Part shown: one piece after another, positions 25,047 through 36,215 of the stretch | How positions within the stretch are numbered: position 1 is the stretch's first letter | How the letters are laid out: each line of letters opens with the position of its first letter | Origin: Cystobacter fuscus DSM 2262 | Lineage (GTDB): Bacteria > Myxococcota > Myxococcia > Myxococcales > Myxococcaceae | Direction: 5' to 3' | DNA length: 64,000 nucleotides | NCBI RefSeq assembly: GCF_000335475.2 | Contig: NZ_ANAH02000005.1 | Span: 1 to 64,000 of the forward strand | Notes under the pieces: model-generated | The model's input: the letters and a program-made list of their open reading frames with translations, nothing else | Told to the model about the DNA's origin: nothing | Database searches by the model: none | Position numbers and translations under genes: made by a program

Positions 25047-26143
25047 CCCGCCCCCTTGCCCAGGCGGCCCTCGCCGCGCAACCACAGCAGGGCCGCGGCC
25101 ACGACGAGCAGGGCGACGGGGAACCACGCCGCCAGCACGGGCGACAGCCGCTCGGAGAGCACCAGCGTCCGGGCCACCACCATCAGGCCCCACATGATCA
25201 CCGAGATGAGCAACCCCTCGACGAGCGCCACCGTCAGGTTGCCCTTGCGTCCCGGCCGCAGCGCCAGGCCCACCGCCAAGAGCGCCGCGGGCAGGCCCGC
25301 CAGCGGATAGGCGAAGCGGTTGTGGAGCACGAGCGAGAACTGCCGCGTCGCCAGTCCCACCTCCCCGCGCGCGGAGATCTGCTCGCGCAGCACCGGCACC
25401 CGCATCTGCTCGGGCCGGCCCGGACGGATGCGGAAGGTCCTCGCGCTGGCGCCCAGGTCGTACTCCACCTCGTCCAGCTCGCGCACCGAGGACTGGCCGT
25501 CGCGCGTGAAGGAGCGCTCCACCACGCCCTCCAGCTTCCAGCGCGTGCCCTCCACGGGATGCATGCTCCGGGCATCCACGCGCCGCTCGAGCCGGAAATC
25601 CGGCGTCACGGTGAGGATGGCCACGTCCACGAAGCCCTCCTGCGCGCTGCCGCTGCGCAGGTAGAAGATGTGGTCTCCCCGGCGGAACCACTGCTTGGGC
25701 GTGTGGTACATGCCCCAGTCGCCCCAGCGGTTGAAGCGCTGGGTGGTGATCTCATCCACGCGGATGCCCGCGGGCACCACCACCCACTCGTCGAAGGCGA
25801 TGAGCCCCACGCACGCCAGCGCCACGCACACCCCCACGGGCAGGTAGAGGGCCTTGGGACCGAAGGACAAGGCGCGCATCGCCGTCACCTCGCCGCGCTT
25901 GCGCAGCGAGGACACCGCCGCCCCGGCCGCGAGCAGCAGCGCCGCCGGCCCGAGCTGCTGCACGGAGAGCAGCGCCTTGTTCGCGTACAGCACGACGACG
26001 CTCCACACCCAGCCCTCGCCGGTGTACATGCGCGAGCGGTCCACGAAGTCCACCACCAGGAACACCGTGACCAGGGCACAGAGGATACCCACCGCGAAGC
26101 CCACGTACGTGCGGGCCACGTAGCGGAAGAGCGTGGCGCTCAC
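25043..26143 (-). CDS. lptG: LPS export permease LptG
   Basis: The protein has 366 residues. There are three transmembrane helices at the N-terminus (RYVARTYVGFAVGILCALV...), a large periplasmic beta-jellyroll (about 120-260), and three C-terminal helices with LHNRFAYPLAGLPAALLAVGL, the LptF/LptG hallmark. It forms the inner-membrane permease with LptF and the LptB2 ATPase and drives LPS to the outer membrane. GTG 26143 overlaps the lptF stop and its own stop overlaps the ligase start, both as GTGA. Confidence 0.9.
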   Translation of the reverse strand: MSATLFRYVARTYVGFAVGILCALVTVFLVVDFVDRSRMYTGEGWVWSVVVLYANKALLSVQQLGPAALLLAAGAAVSSLRKRGEVTAMRALSFGPKALYLPVGVCVALACVGLIAFDEWVVVPAGIRVDEITTQRFNRWGDWGMYHTPKQWFRRGDHIFYLRSGSAQEGFVDVAILTVTPDFRLERRVDARSMHPVEGTRWKLEGVVERSFTRDGQSSVRELDEVEYDLGASARTFRIRPGRPEQMRVPVLREQISARGEVGLATRQFSLVLHNRFAYPLAGLPAALLAVGLALRPGRKGNLTVALVEGLLISVIMWGLMVVARTLVLSERLSPVLAAWFPVALLVVAAALLWLRGEGRLGKGAG

Positions 26144-27255
26144 CGCACCGTCCCCGAGCGGTTGACGCGGTAGAGGGCCACGGCGCCCACCGCGCAGAAG
26201 ATGAGGTTGGTGAGCTGGCCCGCCAGCGGCATCGGCAGCCGTCCCTGCTGGCCCATCTGCTCGAAGACCCGCGTGAGCAGGTAGAAGAGCACGTAGCCGG
26301 CCAGCGTGAGCAGGAACCCCCAGGCGCGTCCGCCCTGTCGGCGACCGATGGCCAGCGGCGTGCCCAGCAGCGCGAAGGACAGCGGCGCGAGCGCGTTGCC
26401 CAACCGGGTGTACAGCGCCATGCGGAAGGGCCGGGGATCGCCCCCCGTGCGCTCGGCCTCTTCCGCGGCCTCCAGCAACTCGACCGGGGTGAGCTCTTCC
26501 TTGGGCGAGCGGAAGCGATTGCGCCGACCCATCCTGCCCTCCACGCCCACGGCGATCTCCGCCTTCTCGAAGGTGATGACGGAGTAGGACGCCTCGCCGC
26601 GGTTGGTCCGGTGCGCCTCGCCGTCGCCGAGCACCAGCGTGAGCACCTGCCCGGCGGTGCTCGTGTTCACCTGGCCCTGGCGCGCGAGCATCAGCAGCGG
26701 CGCGGACGGCTCCCGGTCATCGTGCAGCAGCACGTGCGTCCACTGGTGCTCCCCTCCCTCCTCCACCTGCTCGGCGTAGAGGGTAAGGTTGGAGAGGTCC
26801 TCGTAGAAGACGCCGGGCTTCACGTCGCCCACGACGTTCTTCTTGATGATCTCCGCGACGAACTCCTTCACGCTGGTGAGCCCCCAGGGCTCGGCGGTGC
26901 AGGTGATGAGCAGCATCAGCGCGGAGAGCACGGTGCCGATGAACAGGGGCCCGGCGATCAGCCGCACCGGACCGATGCCGAGCGCCTGCAGGGCGGTGAT
27001 CTCCCTGTCCTCCGACAGGCGGCCCAGCCCCAGGAGGATGGCCAGCAGGAAGGCGATGGGCAGCGCCATCACCAGGAAGTGGGGCGACAGGTAGACGAGC
27101 AGCCACCCCATGTCCCCGAGCGTCACCGCCGAGCCGAGGAGCACATCCGTGCCGCGCAGGAACTGCATGACGAACAGCAGGAGGAAGAGGAAGGCCACCC
27201 ACACCACCAGGGGGATGACCAGCTCCTTCAGCAGGTAGCGCGAGAGCAGGTTCAC
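26140..27255 (-). CDS. lptF: LPS export permease LptF
   Basis: The protein has 371 residues. The first transmembrane segment follows LLSRYLLKELVIPLVVW, and LGRLSEDREITALQALG is the cytoplasmic coupling helix that contacts LptB. The periplasmic domain comes next, then YTRLGNALAPLSFALLGTPLAIG and the final helices. It is the partner of LptG in the LptB2FG extractor. Start is GTG 27255, overlapping the purD stop by GTGA; the open frame further upstream lies inside purD and is not coding. Confidence 0.9.
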   Translation of the reverse strand: MNLLSRYLLKELVIPLVVWVAFLFLLLFVMQFLRGTDVLLGSAVTLGDMGWLLVYLSPHFLVMALPIAFLLAILLGLGRLSEDREITALQALGIGPVRLIAGPLFIGTVLSALMLLITCTAEPWGLTSVKEFVAEIIKKNVVGDVKPGVFYEDLSNLTLYAEQVEEGGEHQWTHVLLHDDREPSAPLLMLARQGQVNTSTAGQVLTLVLGDGEAHRTNRGEASYSVITFEKAEIAVGVEGRMGRRNRFRSPKEELTPVELLEAAEEAERTGGDPRPFRMALYTRLGNALAPLSFALLGTPLAIGRRQGGRAWGFLLTLAGYVLFYLLTRVFEQMGQQGRLPMPLAGQLTNLIFCAVGAVALYRVNRSGTVR

Positions 27256-28511
27256 GGCGTCACGGCGGGCGCGCCAAGCCCCTTGGCTCCGATGTCCCGG
27301 CGGAAGTGCATGCCCTCGAAGCGGATGCGCTCCACGGCGGCGTAGGCGTGGGCACGCGCCTGGGCGAGATCCGTGCCCCGCGCGCACACGGTGAGCACCC
27401 GGCCTCCCGCCGTCCGCCACTCACCGTCCACGCCCGCGACGAACACCGGGCAGTCGGAGGCGACCGTGTCGACCCCCTCGATGCGCGCTCCCTTCCGGGG
27501 CGCTTCCGGATAGCCCTCGGCGGCGAGCACCACGCCCACCGAGGCGCCGGGATGCACCGCGAGCACCCGCGGCTCCAGCTTGCCCCGCGCGCACGCGTCC
27601 AGCAGCGGCAGCACGTCCTCGGCCAGCTGCATCATCAACACCTGCGTCTCGGGGTCGCCGAAGCGCGCGTTGAACTCCAGCACCTTGGGGCCGCGCGGGG
27701 TGAGCATCAGCCCCGCGTACAGCGCGCCCCGGAAGGGCGTGCCCCGCCGCCTCAGCGTCGCCAGCGTCGGAGCGATCACCTGCTCACCCACCTCGGCGAG
27801 TTGCCCGGGGGTCAGGAAGGGCGCGGGAGCGTACGCGCCCATGCCTCCCGTGTTGGGGCCCGTGTCCCCTTCTCCCACGCGCTTGTGATCCTGCGCGGGA
27901 GGCAGGAGCACGTAGCGCTCGCCGTCGCACATGGCGATGACGGACACCTCCTCGCCCTCGAGCAGTTCCTCCAGCACCAGCCGCTGGCCGGCGCTGCCCA
28001 TGGCGCCCACCGCCCGCACCGCCTCGCGCGCGGCCTCGGCATCGTGCGCCACGATGACGCCCTTGCCCGCGGCCAGCCCATCCGCCTTGACGACGATGCG
28101 GCCCTGCGCCACCGCATGGGCCTCGGCCTCGGCCAGATCGGTGAACACGCGGTAGTCCGCGGTGGGCACGCCCGCCTCCACCATGATCTCCTTGGCGAAG
28201 GCCTTGGAGCCCTCGACGCGCGCGGCGGCCTCCACCGGCCCGAAGCATGGGATGCCCGCCACGGCGAGCGCGTCCGCCACGCCCGCCACCAGCGGCGCCT
28301 CGGGACCCACCACCACCAGATCCACCGCTTCGCGGCGGGCGAACGCCACCACCGCGGTGGGATCCTGCGCGTCCAGCGGCACGTTGGTGCCCACGCGAGA
28401 AGTGCCCACGTTGCCGGGTCCCACCCACAGCTTCGTGAGCCGTGGACTCTGGGACAGCTTCCAGGCGAGCGCGTGCTCGCGCGCGCCGGAGCCGAGGAGA
28501 AGAACCTTCAC
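27252..28511 (-). CDS. purD: Phosphoribosylamine-glycine ligase (GAR synthetase)
   Basis: The protein has 419 residues, the normal PurD length. It has the N-terminal [19 protein letters not shown], the ATP-grasp lysine segment [36 protein letters not shown] and [11 protein letters not shown]. It catalyses ATP-dependent joining of phosphoribosylamine and glycine, the second step of de novo purine synthesis. It starts 1 bp after the TPR gene and overlaps lptF by 4 bp, so it sits between purH and the LPS-transport genes in one transcription unit. Confidence 0.97.
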   Translation of the reverse strand: MKVLLLGSGAREHALAWKLSQSPRLTKLWVGPGNVGTSRVGTNVPLDAQDPTAVVAFARREAVDLVVVGPEAPLVAGVADALAVAGIPCFGPVEAAARVEGSKAFAKEIMVEAGVPTADYRVFTDLAEAEAHAVAQGRIVVKADGLAAGKGVIVAHDAEAAREAVRAVGAMGSAGQRLVLEELLEGEEVSVIAMCDGERYVLLPPAQDHKRVGEGDTGPNTGGMGAYAPAPFLTPGQLAEVGEQVIAPTLATLRRRGTPFRGALYAGLMLTPRGPKVLEFNARFGDPETQVLMMQLAEDVLPLLDACARGKLEPRVLAVHPGASVGVVLAAEGYPEAPRKGARIEGVDTVASDCPVFVAGVDGEWRTAGGRVLTVCARGTDLAQARAHAYAAVERIRFEGMHFRRDIGAKGLGAPAVTP

Positions 28512-28512
28512 G

Positions 28513-31500
28513 TCAACCTCGTTTGTCGATCAGGTAGAGCACGCGCTTGGCGGGCAGGTACGAGGGATCGATCCCCAACAGCCGGACCAGGCGCTCGCGC
28601 ACCGGGCCGGGACTGGAGGGGGCCTCCAACTCGCCCAGCTTCACCTCGGCCGCGTACAGCTTCGGGGCGAGCGCCACCGCCTCGCGCAGGGACTTGCGGG
28701 CGGGCTCCACCTGCTTGGAGTTGATCAGCACGAGCCCCTGGACGTAGTGGGCGAGCGCCACCTGTCGCCCTCCCGCCACCGCGCGCGCGGCATGTCCCTT
28801 GGCGTCGTCCGCGCTCTTGCGGTCCCTGCGGGCCATGGCGAGCAGCGCGCGGAAGGAGGACGCTTGAGCATTGCTGGCGTCCACGTCGGACACCTTCTTG
28901 AACATCTTCTCCGCGGCCGCGCCTTCACCCTGGTGGTAGCGCAAGAGCCCCTCGTAGAGGAAGGGCAACAGGTCGTCATCCCCGCGGGCGATTCCCGCGA
29001 TGGAGCCATCCAGGCCCTGGATGAGCTCTCCGGGGCGCTGGTAGAAGGGCGTGAGGACGGGCCTCGGGGCGACCCGGTGGGGATCTCCCAGCAGCGCCTG
29101 GGCGAGCACCCGGAAGGCCTCTTCCCGGCGTCCGTCCTGGGCGGCGGCCACTCCCGCGAGCAGCAGGGCGTCCGTGTGGCGCGGATCCAGCTTCGCGGCC
29201 TCGGTGAAGAGCGTCATCGCCTCGGCGGGCTTGCGCTCGAGCAGCCGCAGGCGACCCTCGAGGATCTTCTCCAGGGCGGGCTCGCCCAGGTGACCCTTGA
29301 GGATGGCCAGGTGGCTGGTGGCCTCGGCGGCATCCTTGCGCGCCAGGGACACGAAGAAGAGCTGGAGGTGGACCGCGGGGTTGTTCTTCTCCAGTTGCAG
29401 GGCCTCGCGGCCGGCCTTGGCCGAGGCATCCAGGTTGTTGGCCAGGCGCTCGGTGATGGACAGGTGCAGCAGCAGCTCCGCGACCTGGCGCTGATCGTAC
29501 TTGTCGCGGTTGTCCAGCATGCCGCGCAGGGCTTTCAACGCGGCCTGGAGGGAGCCCTCGGCCTGGTAGCGCATCACCGCGCTCGCCAGGAGCGTCTGGA
29601 AGTCGTTCGGGGCGGCCTTGAGCCGGGTCTCGTAGAGCTGACGCGCCAGCTGCGGCTCACCCACCTCGAGGTAGATGCGCACCAGGGTGCTGATCGTCTC
29701 CCAATGCTCCGGATCCTGCTCGAGCCGCTTCTGCAGGCGGCCGATCGCCGCCGAGTAGTCTCCCGAGGACTCATCCAACAGCGCCCGGTAGTAGTGCACC
29801 CGCTCCAGCTCCGAGGAGATGGCCAGCGCGGACTCGAAATGCTCGATGGCCAGCTCGCGGGAGGACGCCATGAAGGTGCGGCCCATCACCAGATGGGCCT
29901 CGGCCTTCTGCACCCCGGTGCCCTCCTTGGTATCGGCGAGCACGTCCTCGGCGATCTTGCGCGCCTGCTCCAGGTTCCCCGAGTCCTCGGGGTGGGCCAG
30001 CAGCAGGTTGGCGTGGGCGACGCGCAGATCGGCGTTGCCCGGGTCGCGCTGCTCCGCGGCCTCGATGAGCGAGCGCGCTTCCTGGAAGCTCGTGTCGTCC
30101 ATCAGGGAGCCACGCCCCAGCGCGAGCGCCTGGACATAGCCGCCAATGGCCGCGTCACTCCTGGGATCCGCCAGCAGCGCGCGCTGGAACAGCTCCGCCG
30201 CTTGCGCATAGGCGAAGCGTTGATCCTTGGCGAGCAGGGCCTGGCCCTCCTCGAGCAATCGCTGGCTGTCGCCCTCCTTGCTGTCGCTGTCCACGAACAA
30301 CAGCTGCCAGCGCGGCAACACGGCCGCCACCGCGGGAGGCAACGGTTCCGAAGGGTCCTGCTTCTTGGGGGCCGACCCCGACCCCGACCCCGCCGCGGCC
30401 AGTGGCTTCTCCACCAGCGTCTTCACGTCGGGAGAGAGGAAGTACGCGGCCGCGCCGGCGCCAGCGAGCAACAGCACCACCACCGCGGCCACCAGCGGAC
30501 CCTTGCTCCGACCACTGGAGGCCGACACGGCCACGCCCGTGCGCGCAGCCGCGGCGCGCGCGGCGCTTCGAGGCTCGGGAGGCAACGGGGGAGCGGCGGG
30601 AATGGAACGCCCCGCCTCGGGCATGGACGAGTCCATGGGCGGCAGGTCAATCACCTCGACGGAGGGTGCCGCCTCCTGCGCGGACTGGGGCTCGGGATTC
30701 TGGCCCCGGTGCCGGCAGTCCTCGCACGCGCCGAGCGCCTGATCGAAGGGATCCACGAGCGGCTTGCCACACTCACGGCACCCCTTGGCCACCGGAGTGG
30801 GAGCGGGTGCCGGTGCTGCAAACGGAGCGGGCCTGGCGGGCGCGGCGGGGGGCGCGGCGTCGGGGGCAGCCCCGAAGAAGTCGAGGAGGGGATCTCCCCC
30901 GGCCGCGGGCGCGGGCGCCTCCGCGGGGGGAGGCGCGTCGAAGCCCGGAGGAGCGTTGAAGTCGAACAGGGCGTCGTCCGATGGCTCCGGAGCGGGCTGC
31001 GGCGCTGCTCTGGCCTGAGCGGCCGGCCGGGCAGGAGGAGGCGGCGCGGGGGGAGGCGCGTCGAAGCCCGGAGGAGCGTTGAAGTCGAACAGGGCGTCGT
31101 CCGACGGCGCCGGGAAGGCGGGGGCGGCCGGCGCGGCCTCCTGCCTGGCCTGCACGGCGGGCTTGGGGGCGGGCCTCGTCGGAGGTGGAGCGGACGCGGG
31201 AGGAGGCGGCTCGGGCTCGTCGAACAGCAGGTCTCCCGAGGGCAGCGAGTAGCTCGGAGTGTGCTGCCGGCCCTCATCCTCGGCCTCGAGCGTCGGATTG
31301 GACGGCGAGGACTGGGTGAGTTCCCCGATGTCTCCGAACAGCGAGTCCTTGGAGGCGGGCGGAAAGGGCGACGGCGGAGGTCCGTCGGAGGGCGAGACAT
31401 CATCCAGCAGGGAGTCCGTGGGGATCTCACCCGTCGGAGGGGAGAGCTGGCTCAGGTCGCCAAACAGCTCGTCGGACAGGGTCGCGGGACGCGCCGAAGC

Positions 31501-31926
31501 CGCCGGCCTGGCGGCAGAGGGCTTGGCGGCTGCGGCGGCGGGCTTGGCGGCTGCGGCGGCGGGTTTCGCGGCGGCGGCGGCGGGCTTGGCGGCAGCAGCG
31601 GCGGGTTTCGCGGCGGCGGCGGCGGGTTTCGCGGCGGCGGCGGCGGCGGGTTTGGCGACTGCGGCGGCGGCGGGTTTGGCGACTGCGGCGGCGGCGGGTT
31701 TCGCGGCTGCGGCGGCGGGCTTGGCGGCAGCAGCGGCGGGTTTCGCGGCTGCTGGCTTGGCGGCTGGAGCCGGCTCCGGGGCGGGCTCCGCGGAAGACGC
31801 GGACTCCTCTCGCTTCACCAACTGCAAATGGCGGCAGCGTGGGCACTGCGCACGCACGCCCTTGGGGGTGATGACCCGGTCATCGATGGCGTAGGCCGCC
31901 GCGCATTTTTGGCAGGTAATCCGCAT
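28513..31926 (-). CDS. Zinc-ribbon, membrane-spanning TPR-repeat protein
   Basis: The protein has 1137 residues. An N-terminal MJ0042-type zinc ribbon (CQKC...CPRC, residues 5-33) precedes a low-complexity Ala/Lys/Pro tract (about 50-140) and acidic/Pro-rich disorder. Two near-identical [17 protein letters not shown] motifs and a second CxxC pair (CRECG...CEDCR) follow. One transmembrane helix ([22 protein letters not shown]) lies near residue 480, and a large TPR region fills the rest. The ribbon would be cytoplasmic and the TPRs periplasmic. The plan recalls myxobacterial motility and sporulation scaffolds, but no specific homologue is claimed. It lies 6 bp after purH and 1 bp before purD. 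Confidence 0.82.
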   Translation of the reverse strand: MRITCQKCAAAYAIDDRVITPKGVRAQCPRCRHLQLVKREESASSAEPAPEPAPAAKPAAAKPAAAAAKPAAAAAKPAAAAVAKPAAAAVAKPAAAAAAKPAAAAAKPAAAAAKPAAAAAKPAAAAAKPAAAAAKPSAARPAASARPATLSDELFGDLSQLSPPTGEIPTDSLLDDVSPSDGPPPSPFPPASKDSLFGDIGELTQSSPSNPTLEAEDEGRQHTPSYSLPSGDLLFDEPEPPPPASAPPPTRPAPKPAVQARQEAAPAAPAFPAPSDDALFDFNAPPGFDAPPPAPPPPARPAAQARAAPQPAPEPSDDALFDFNAPPGFDAPPPAEAPAPAAGGDPLLDFFGAAPDAAPPAAPARPAPFAAPAPAPTPVAKGCRECGKPLVDPFDQALGACEDCRHRGQNPEPQSAQEAAPSVEVIDLPPMDSSMPEAGRSIPAAPPLPPEPRSAARAAAARTGVAVSASSGRSKGPLVAAVVVLLLAGAGAAAYFLSPDVKTLVEKPLAAAGSGSGSAPKKQDPSEPLPPAVAAVLPRWQLLFVDSDSKEGDSQRLLEEGQALLAKDQRFAYAQAAELFQRALLADPRSDAAIGGYVQALALGRGSLMDDTSFQEARSLIEAAEQRDPGNADLRVAHANLLLAHPEDSGNLEQARKIAEDVLADTKEGTGVQKAEAHLVMGRTFMASSRELAIEHFESALAISSELERVHYYRALLDESSGDYSAAIGRLQKRLEQDPEHWETISTLVRIYLEVGEPQLARQLYETRLKAAPNDFQTLLASAVMRYQAEGSLQAALKALRGMLDNRDKYDQRQVAELLLHLSITERLANNLDASAKAGREALQLEKNNPAVHLQLFFVSLARKDAAEATSHLAILKGHLGEPALEKILEGRLRLLERKPAEAMTLFTEAAKLDPRHTDALLLAGVAAAQDGRREEAFRVLAQALLGDPHRVAPRPVLTPFYQRPGELIQGLDGSIAGIARGDDDLLPFLYEGLLRYHQGEGAAAEKMFKKVSDVDASNAQASSFRALLAMARRDRKSADDAKGHAARAVAGGRQVALAHYVQGLVLINSKQVEPARKSLREAVALAPKLYAAEVKLGELEAPSSPGPVRERLVRLLGIDPSYLPAKRVLYLIDKRG
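31505..31770 (-). repeat. Low-complexity AAKPAAAA-coding repeat tract
   Basis: About a dozen imperfect ~24-bp units made of GCG/GCC, AAG/AAA and CCG-type codons encode runs of (A)nKP in the TPR protein. The tract is histone-H1-like in composition. High local identity makes length variation between strains likely. Confidence 0.7.
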
Positions 31927-31932
31927 GAGGGC

Positions 31933-33477
31933 TCAGTGCCGGAAGTGTCTCACTCCCGTGAGAACCATTGCCATGCCATGTTCATCCGCGGCGGCAATCA
32001 ATTCCGCGTCGCGCACCGAGCCCCCGGGCTGCACCACGCAGGTGGCTCCGGCACGGGCCGCCTCGTCGAGCCCGTCGCGGAAGGGGAAGAAGGCGTCCGA
32101 GGCCACGGCACTGCCCTTGAGGGCCTCGCCGCCTCGCGCGGTGGCGATCTTCGCCGAGTCCACGCGGCTCGTCTGTCCGCCGCCCGCGGCCAACAGCTTC
32201 TGGCCGTTGGAGAAGACGATGGCGTTGCTCTTCACGTGCTTGCACACCCGCCAGGCGAAGCGCAGGGCCTTCTCCTCCTCCGGGGTAGGCGCCCGCTTGC
32301 TGACCACCTTCCACTCCAGCGGCGGCTCCACCGCGTCCCGGTCGTGCACCACGAGGCCACCGGACACGCTGCGCGCCTCGAGCTGCGCCCGGGGGCGGGC
32401 CGTGGGCGAGGCCAGCGCGGGCCCCGCCTCCAGCAGGCGCAGGTTCTTCTTGGCCGCGAGCAACTGCAGGGCCTCGGCCGAGTAGGACGGGGCGATGACG
32501 GCCTCGAGGAAGGTCTCCGCCAGGGCCTCGGCGCATGCCCGGTCCACCTCGCGGTTGAGCGCCACGATGCCACCGAAGGCGGACACCTCGTCGATGGCGC
32601 GCGCCGTGCGGTAGGCCGTCACCAGCGAGCCATCCAGCGCCACGCCGCAGGGCGTGTTGTGCTTGATGATGACCGCGCAGGGCTGCTCGGGGAACTCCAG
32701 CACCAGCCCCAGCGCCGCATCCAGGTCCAGGATGTTGTTGTAGGACAGCTCCTTGCCCTGGAGGACGCGCGAGAAGGCCACGGTGGGCTCGGCGGGCGCG
32801 GCGTGCTCGCGGTAGAAGGCACCGCGCTGGTGCGGGTTCTCCCCGTAGCGCAGGCTCTGCACCTTCTGGTACGTGAGCGACAGCTCCTGGGGAAAGGGCT
32901 CGGTGGCCTGCTCCCCCAGCCAGCCCGCGATGGAGGCGTCATAGGCGGCCGTGTGCGCGAACGCCTTGCGCATGAGCCGCCGGCGCGTCTGCTCGCTCGT
33001 GGCGCGAGACGCCTCGAGCTCGGACAGCACGGCCGGGTAGTCCTCGGGGTCCACCACCACCGTCACGTGGCGGAAGTTCTTGGCCGAGGCGCGCACCATG
33101 GCCGGTCCGCCGATGTCGATCTGCTCGATGACGTCGGCCTCGGGGGCGCCGGAGGCCACCGTCTGGCGGAAGGGGTAGAGGTTGACCGCCACGAGCGAGA
33201 TGGGCGCGATGCCATGAGCGGCCATCTCCGCGCGATCCTCCTCCAGCTCCAGCCGTCCGAGGATGCCACCGTGGATGCGGGGGTGGAGCGTCTTCACCCG
33301 GCCGCCGAGGATCTCCGGGCTCTGGGTGTGCTCGGACACCTTCCGGGCGGGAACACCCGCCGCTTGGAGCGCCGCGAGCGTGCCTCCGGTGGACAGCAGC
33401 TCGAAACCGAGCCGAACGAGTCCTTGAGCGAAGGGAACCAGACCGCGTTTATCGGAGACGCTGAGGAGAGCCAGCAC
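31933..33477 (-). CDS. purH: Bifunctional AICAR formyltransferase / IMP cyclohydrolase
   Basis: The protein has 514 residues, standard for PurH. The N-terminal MGS-like IMP cyclohydrolase domain is seen in [36 protein letters not shown]. The C-terminal AICAR transformylase has [30 protein letters not shown] and a Lys/His active-site region near the end (SDAFFPFRD). It carries out the last two steps of IMP synthesis. GTG start at 33477. It is first in the run purH-TPR-purD-lptF-lptG-ligase; a perfect hairpin lies in its leader. Confidence 0.97.
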   Translation of the reverse strand: MLALLSVSDKRGLVPFAQGLVRLGFELLSTGGTLAALQAAGVPARKVSEHTQSPEILGGRVKTLHPRIHGGILGRLELEEDRAEMAAHGIAPISLVAVNLYPFRQTVASGAPEADVIEQIDIGGPAMVRASAKNFRHVTVVVDPEDYPAVLSELEASRATSEQTRRRLMRKAFAHTAAYDASIAGWLGEQATEPFPQELSLTYQKVQSLRYGENPHQRGAFYREHAAPAEPTVAFSRVLQGKELSYNNILDLDAALGLVLEFPEQPCAVIIKHNTPCGVALDGSLVTAYRTARAIDEVSAFGGIVALNREVDRACAEALAETFLEAVIAPSYSAEALQLLAAKKNLRLLEAGPALASPTARPRAQLEARSVSGGLVVHDRDAVEPPLEWKVVSKRAPTPEEEKALRFAWRVCKHVKSNAIVFSNGQKLLAAGGGQTSRVDSAKIATARGGEALKGSAVASDAFFPFRDGLDEAARAGATCVVQPGGSVRDAELIAAADEHGMAMVLTGVRHFRH

Positions 33478-33495
33478 GGGTTTGCGTGCCTCCGC

Positions 33496-33520
33496 CTAGA
33501 GGGAGAAGGCGTCCCTCTAG
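33496..33520 (-). promoter_or_regulatory. Perfect 9-bp hairpin in purH leader
   Basis: CTAGAGGGA (33496-33504) and TCCCTCTAG (33512-33520) are perfectly complementary around a 7-base loop. The hairpin begins 18 bp upstream of the purH GTG and 69 bp after the stop of the upstream regulator gene. It may terminate the upstream gene or control purH. Confidence 0.5.
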
Positions 33521-33589
33521 CAACCACCCCCCGGGGTGTCAACGAAGCGACCGGCCCCCCTTGGGGCGCCGTGCTTCCCAGTCGGCACC

Positions 33590-34084
<495 letters not shown>

Positions 34085-34235
34085 GTCCCCTCCAAAGGAT
34101 GAGTCCACTCTAACCCGTCCCCTGCCCTTCAGCCTATTGGGAATGCAGGTTTTCGTGCCTTCACGAGGGAGAACGCCGCTCCCGGAGCGTGATCAGCAGT
34201 GAACAGTCACACGCGCCCCGTCACGGCGAGCGGCC

Positions 34236-36191
34236 TCAACGCCCGGGCAGGCGGAAGCTCTTCATCGTCCGGCCGTTGGCGGTGATGGTGACCTTGGAGG
34301 AGTCGGAGTGGTTGGGGTGGACGAACTTCAACTGGTAGGTGCCCGGAACGAGCGACGTGCTCCAGGTGCCCTGGACCTCGCGCCTGACGAGCTTGCCGTC
34401 CAGGTAGACGTCGGCATACGGGATGGCCTGGACGACGAGTGTCCCCTTGGCCTTCACGGCGGGTGTGGCCTGTGGGGCCGCCTCGGACGGCTGGATTGGC
34501 ACGGACGGCACCGGTGCTGTCGCCGGAGTGGACGGCGCGCCCGTGGCCGGTGCAGCGGCCACCACGGCTTCCTGGGCCGGAGGGGGCACCGGAGGAGCCT
34601 CCGCTCCAGCTCGGGGTGAGGACCCGGCCACCTCCTTATTATCAGGAGCAGCAGTGGGAGCAGGCACGGGCGCGGGAGCCCCCTCCGGGGACGGCGCGGT
34701 GGACGCTCTCCACATCAGCCCCCCACCCAGGAGCACGAGGACGCCCAGGCCCACCCCTCCGGCCAGGCGTCCGCGGCTCGAGCCCGGGAGCGGACGCGCC
34801 ACCTCGCTGGCCTGTGCCGCCACGGCTGGTTCCGGAGCCTTCACCGCCGACGCCTCTGGAGAGGTCACACCCACCGGCGGCAGGGAGCGCGACTGCCTCA
34901 CCGCGGGAAGCGGGGCCGCCGGGGTCGTCGGCGCCCGCGGGGAAGCGGCACTGGCCTTCGCCTCCTGCCCGCCCGGCACGTCACGGGTGAGGACGAGGGT
35001 GGGCGCGGACACCAGGGAGGCCTCGGGCTCGTCCCCCGGAGCGAGCCGCTGGGAGCCGGAGGACGGAGTGCTTCCCGGCATCACGGCGGTGGCTTCACGC
35101 GGGGCGGCGGGCGCGCTCCCGACCTGGGGCTCGGGCCCCCCCCTGGACGCGGACGGCGGCTCGGCACGCTCGGGCGCGGGCACGCCGGGCGCCACGGCGG
35201 TGCTGCCAGAACGATGGCGCTGGGAGCGGTCCTGCAGCACGGCCGGCGACAGCATGAACTGGGTGAGCGGCACGTCGAAGAGCCGCCGCACGAAGGTGCC
35301 CAGGTCCGTGTCGTCCACGCTGGTGGCGCCGCGCAGCACGCACTGGGCCAGCGCGCGCTCCAGCTCGCCGGCCGACTGGTAGCGCGCCGCCGGCTCGCGC
35401 TCCAGCGCGGTGCACACCACCTCGTTGAGGAGCTCCGGCACGTCCGGATTGAGCCGGGCCGGCGGCACGATGACGCTCTCCTGCACCGCCCGGAGCACGG
35501 CCACGTCCGACTCGCCGTCGAACAAGCGGCCTCCGGTGAGCATCTCCCAGAGCACCACGCCGAGCGCGAACACGTCCGTGCGCGCGTCCACCTCTTCCCC
35601 GCGCGCCTGCTCCGGGGCCATGTACGCGAACTTCCCCTTGAGCACGCCCGGCTGGGTGAGCTTGTTGCCCGCCTTGGCGATGCCGAAGTCGGTGAGCTTC
35701 ACCGCCCCATCGAAGGACAGGAGCACGTTGTGCGGCGTGACGTCGCGGTGCACCAGCCCCAGCGTCTCGCCCTCCGGGGAGCGCGTGCGGTGCGCGTAGT
35801 GCAGCCCCGCCGCCACCTGGGAGCCGATGTACGCCACCAGCACCGGGGGGATGCGGATGCCCTTCTCCCGGCAGCGCTTGCGCAGGTTCCACAGCGAGGT
35901 GCCGCGCACGTACTCCATGGCCAGGTAGTACGAGTCCTCGTGCTTGTCGAAGTCGAAGATCTGCACCACGTTGGCGTGGTTGAGCCGCGAGGCCAGCCGC
36001 GCCTCCTGGATGAACATCCGCACGAAGCCCTCGTCGTCCGACAGGAACGAGCGCACGCGCTTGATGACGACTTCCTTCTCGAACCCCTCCGGCCCCCGGG
36101 CGGTGGCCAGGTAGATCTCCGCCATGCCCCCCTCGGCGAGCTTGCTCTTGACGACGTACTTGCCAATGGGGGTGCCTGCTTCGAGGGTCAC
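34236..36191 (-). CDS. Ser/Thr protein kinase with C-terminal PEGA domain
   Basis: The protein has 651 residues. The kinase domain (about 10-280) has [18 protein letters not shown], the catalytic [11 protein letters not shown] (the usual KP replaced by TP), DFGIAKAG and FAYMAPEQ. A long Pro/Ala-rich linker holds a transmembrane helix ([19 protein letters not shown]). The C-terminal ~70 residues are a PEGA domain ([10 protein letters not shown]...[15 protein letters not shown]), a beta-sandwich found on bacterial surface proteins and kinases, here outside the membrane as a probable sensor or wall contact. It follows a second kinase of the same plan by 24 bp, so the two are probably co-expressed. 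Confidence 0.93.
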   Translation of the reverse strand: MTLEAGTPIGKYVVKSKLAEGGMAEIYLATARGPEGFEKEVVIKRVRSFLSDDEGFVRMFIQEARLASRLNHANVVQIFDFDKHEDSYYLAMEYVRGTSLWNLRKRCREKGIRIPPVLVAYIGSQVAAGLHYAHRTRSPEGETLGLVHRDVTPHNVLLSFDGAVKLTDFGIAKAGNKLTQPGVLKGKFAYMAPEQARGEEVDARTDVFALGVVLWEMLTGGRLFDGESDVAVLRAVQESVIVPPARLNPDVPELLNEVVCTALEREPAARYQSAGELERALAQCVLRGATSVDDTDLGTFVRRLFDVPLTQFMLSPAVLQDRSQRHRSGSTAVAPGVPAPERAEPPSASRGGPEPQVGSAPAAPREATAVMPGSTPSSGSQRLAPGDEPEASLVSAPTLVLTRDVPGGQEAKASAASPRAPTTPAAPLPAVRQSRSLPPVGVTSPEASAVKAPEPAVAAQASEVARPLPGSSRGRLAGGVGLGVLVLLGGGLMWRASTAPSPEGAPAPVPAPTAAPDNKEVAGSSPRAGAEAPPVPPPAQEAVVAAAPATGAPSTPATAPVPSVPIQPSEAAPQATPAVKAKGTLVVQAIPYADVYLDGKLVRREVQGTWSTSLVPGTYQLKFVHPNHSDSSKVTITANGRTMKSFRLPGR

Positions 36192-36215
36192 GGCGGAGCG
36201 TCCCGGGGCTACGAG

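Noticed and set aside
22089-25310. A 1073-codon open frame on the plus strand
   Set aside because: Antisense to the Ser/Thr kinase and O-antigen-ligase-like genes. Its translation is His/Arg/Pro-rich with no domain.
23799-25691. A longer start for the ligase-like gene (630 codons)
   Set aside because: The extra N-terminus overlaps lptG in another frame and is Arg/Gly/Ala-rich without hydrophobic character. The GTGA overlap at 25043-25046 gives a better start.
31505-31770. A CRISPR-like or non-coding direct-repeat array
   Set aside because: The units are contiguous, imperfect, in frame and encode AAKPAAAA runs of the TPR protein.
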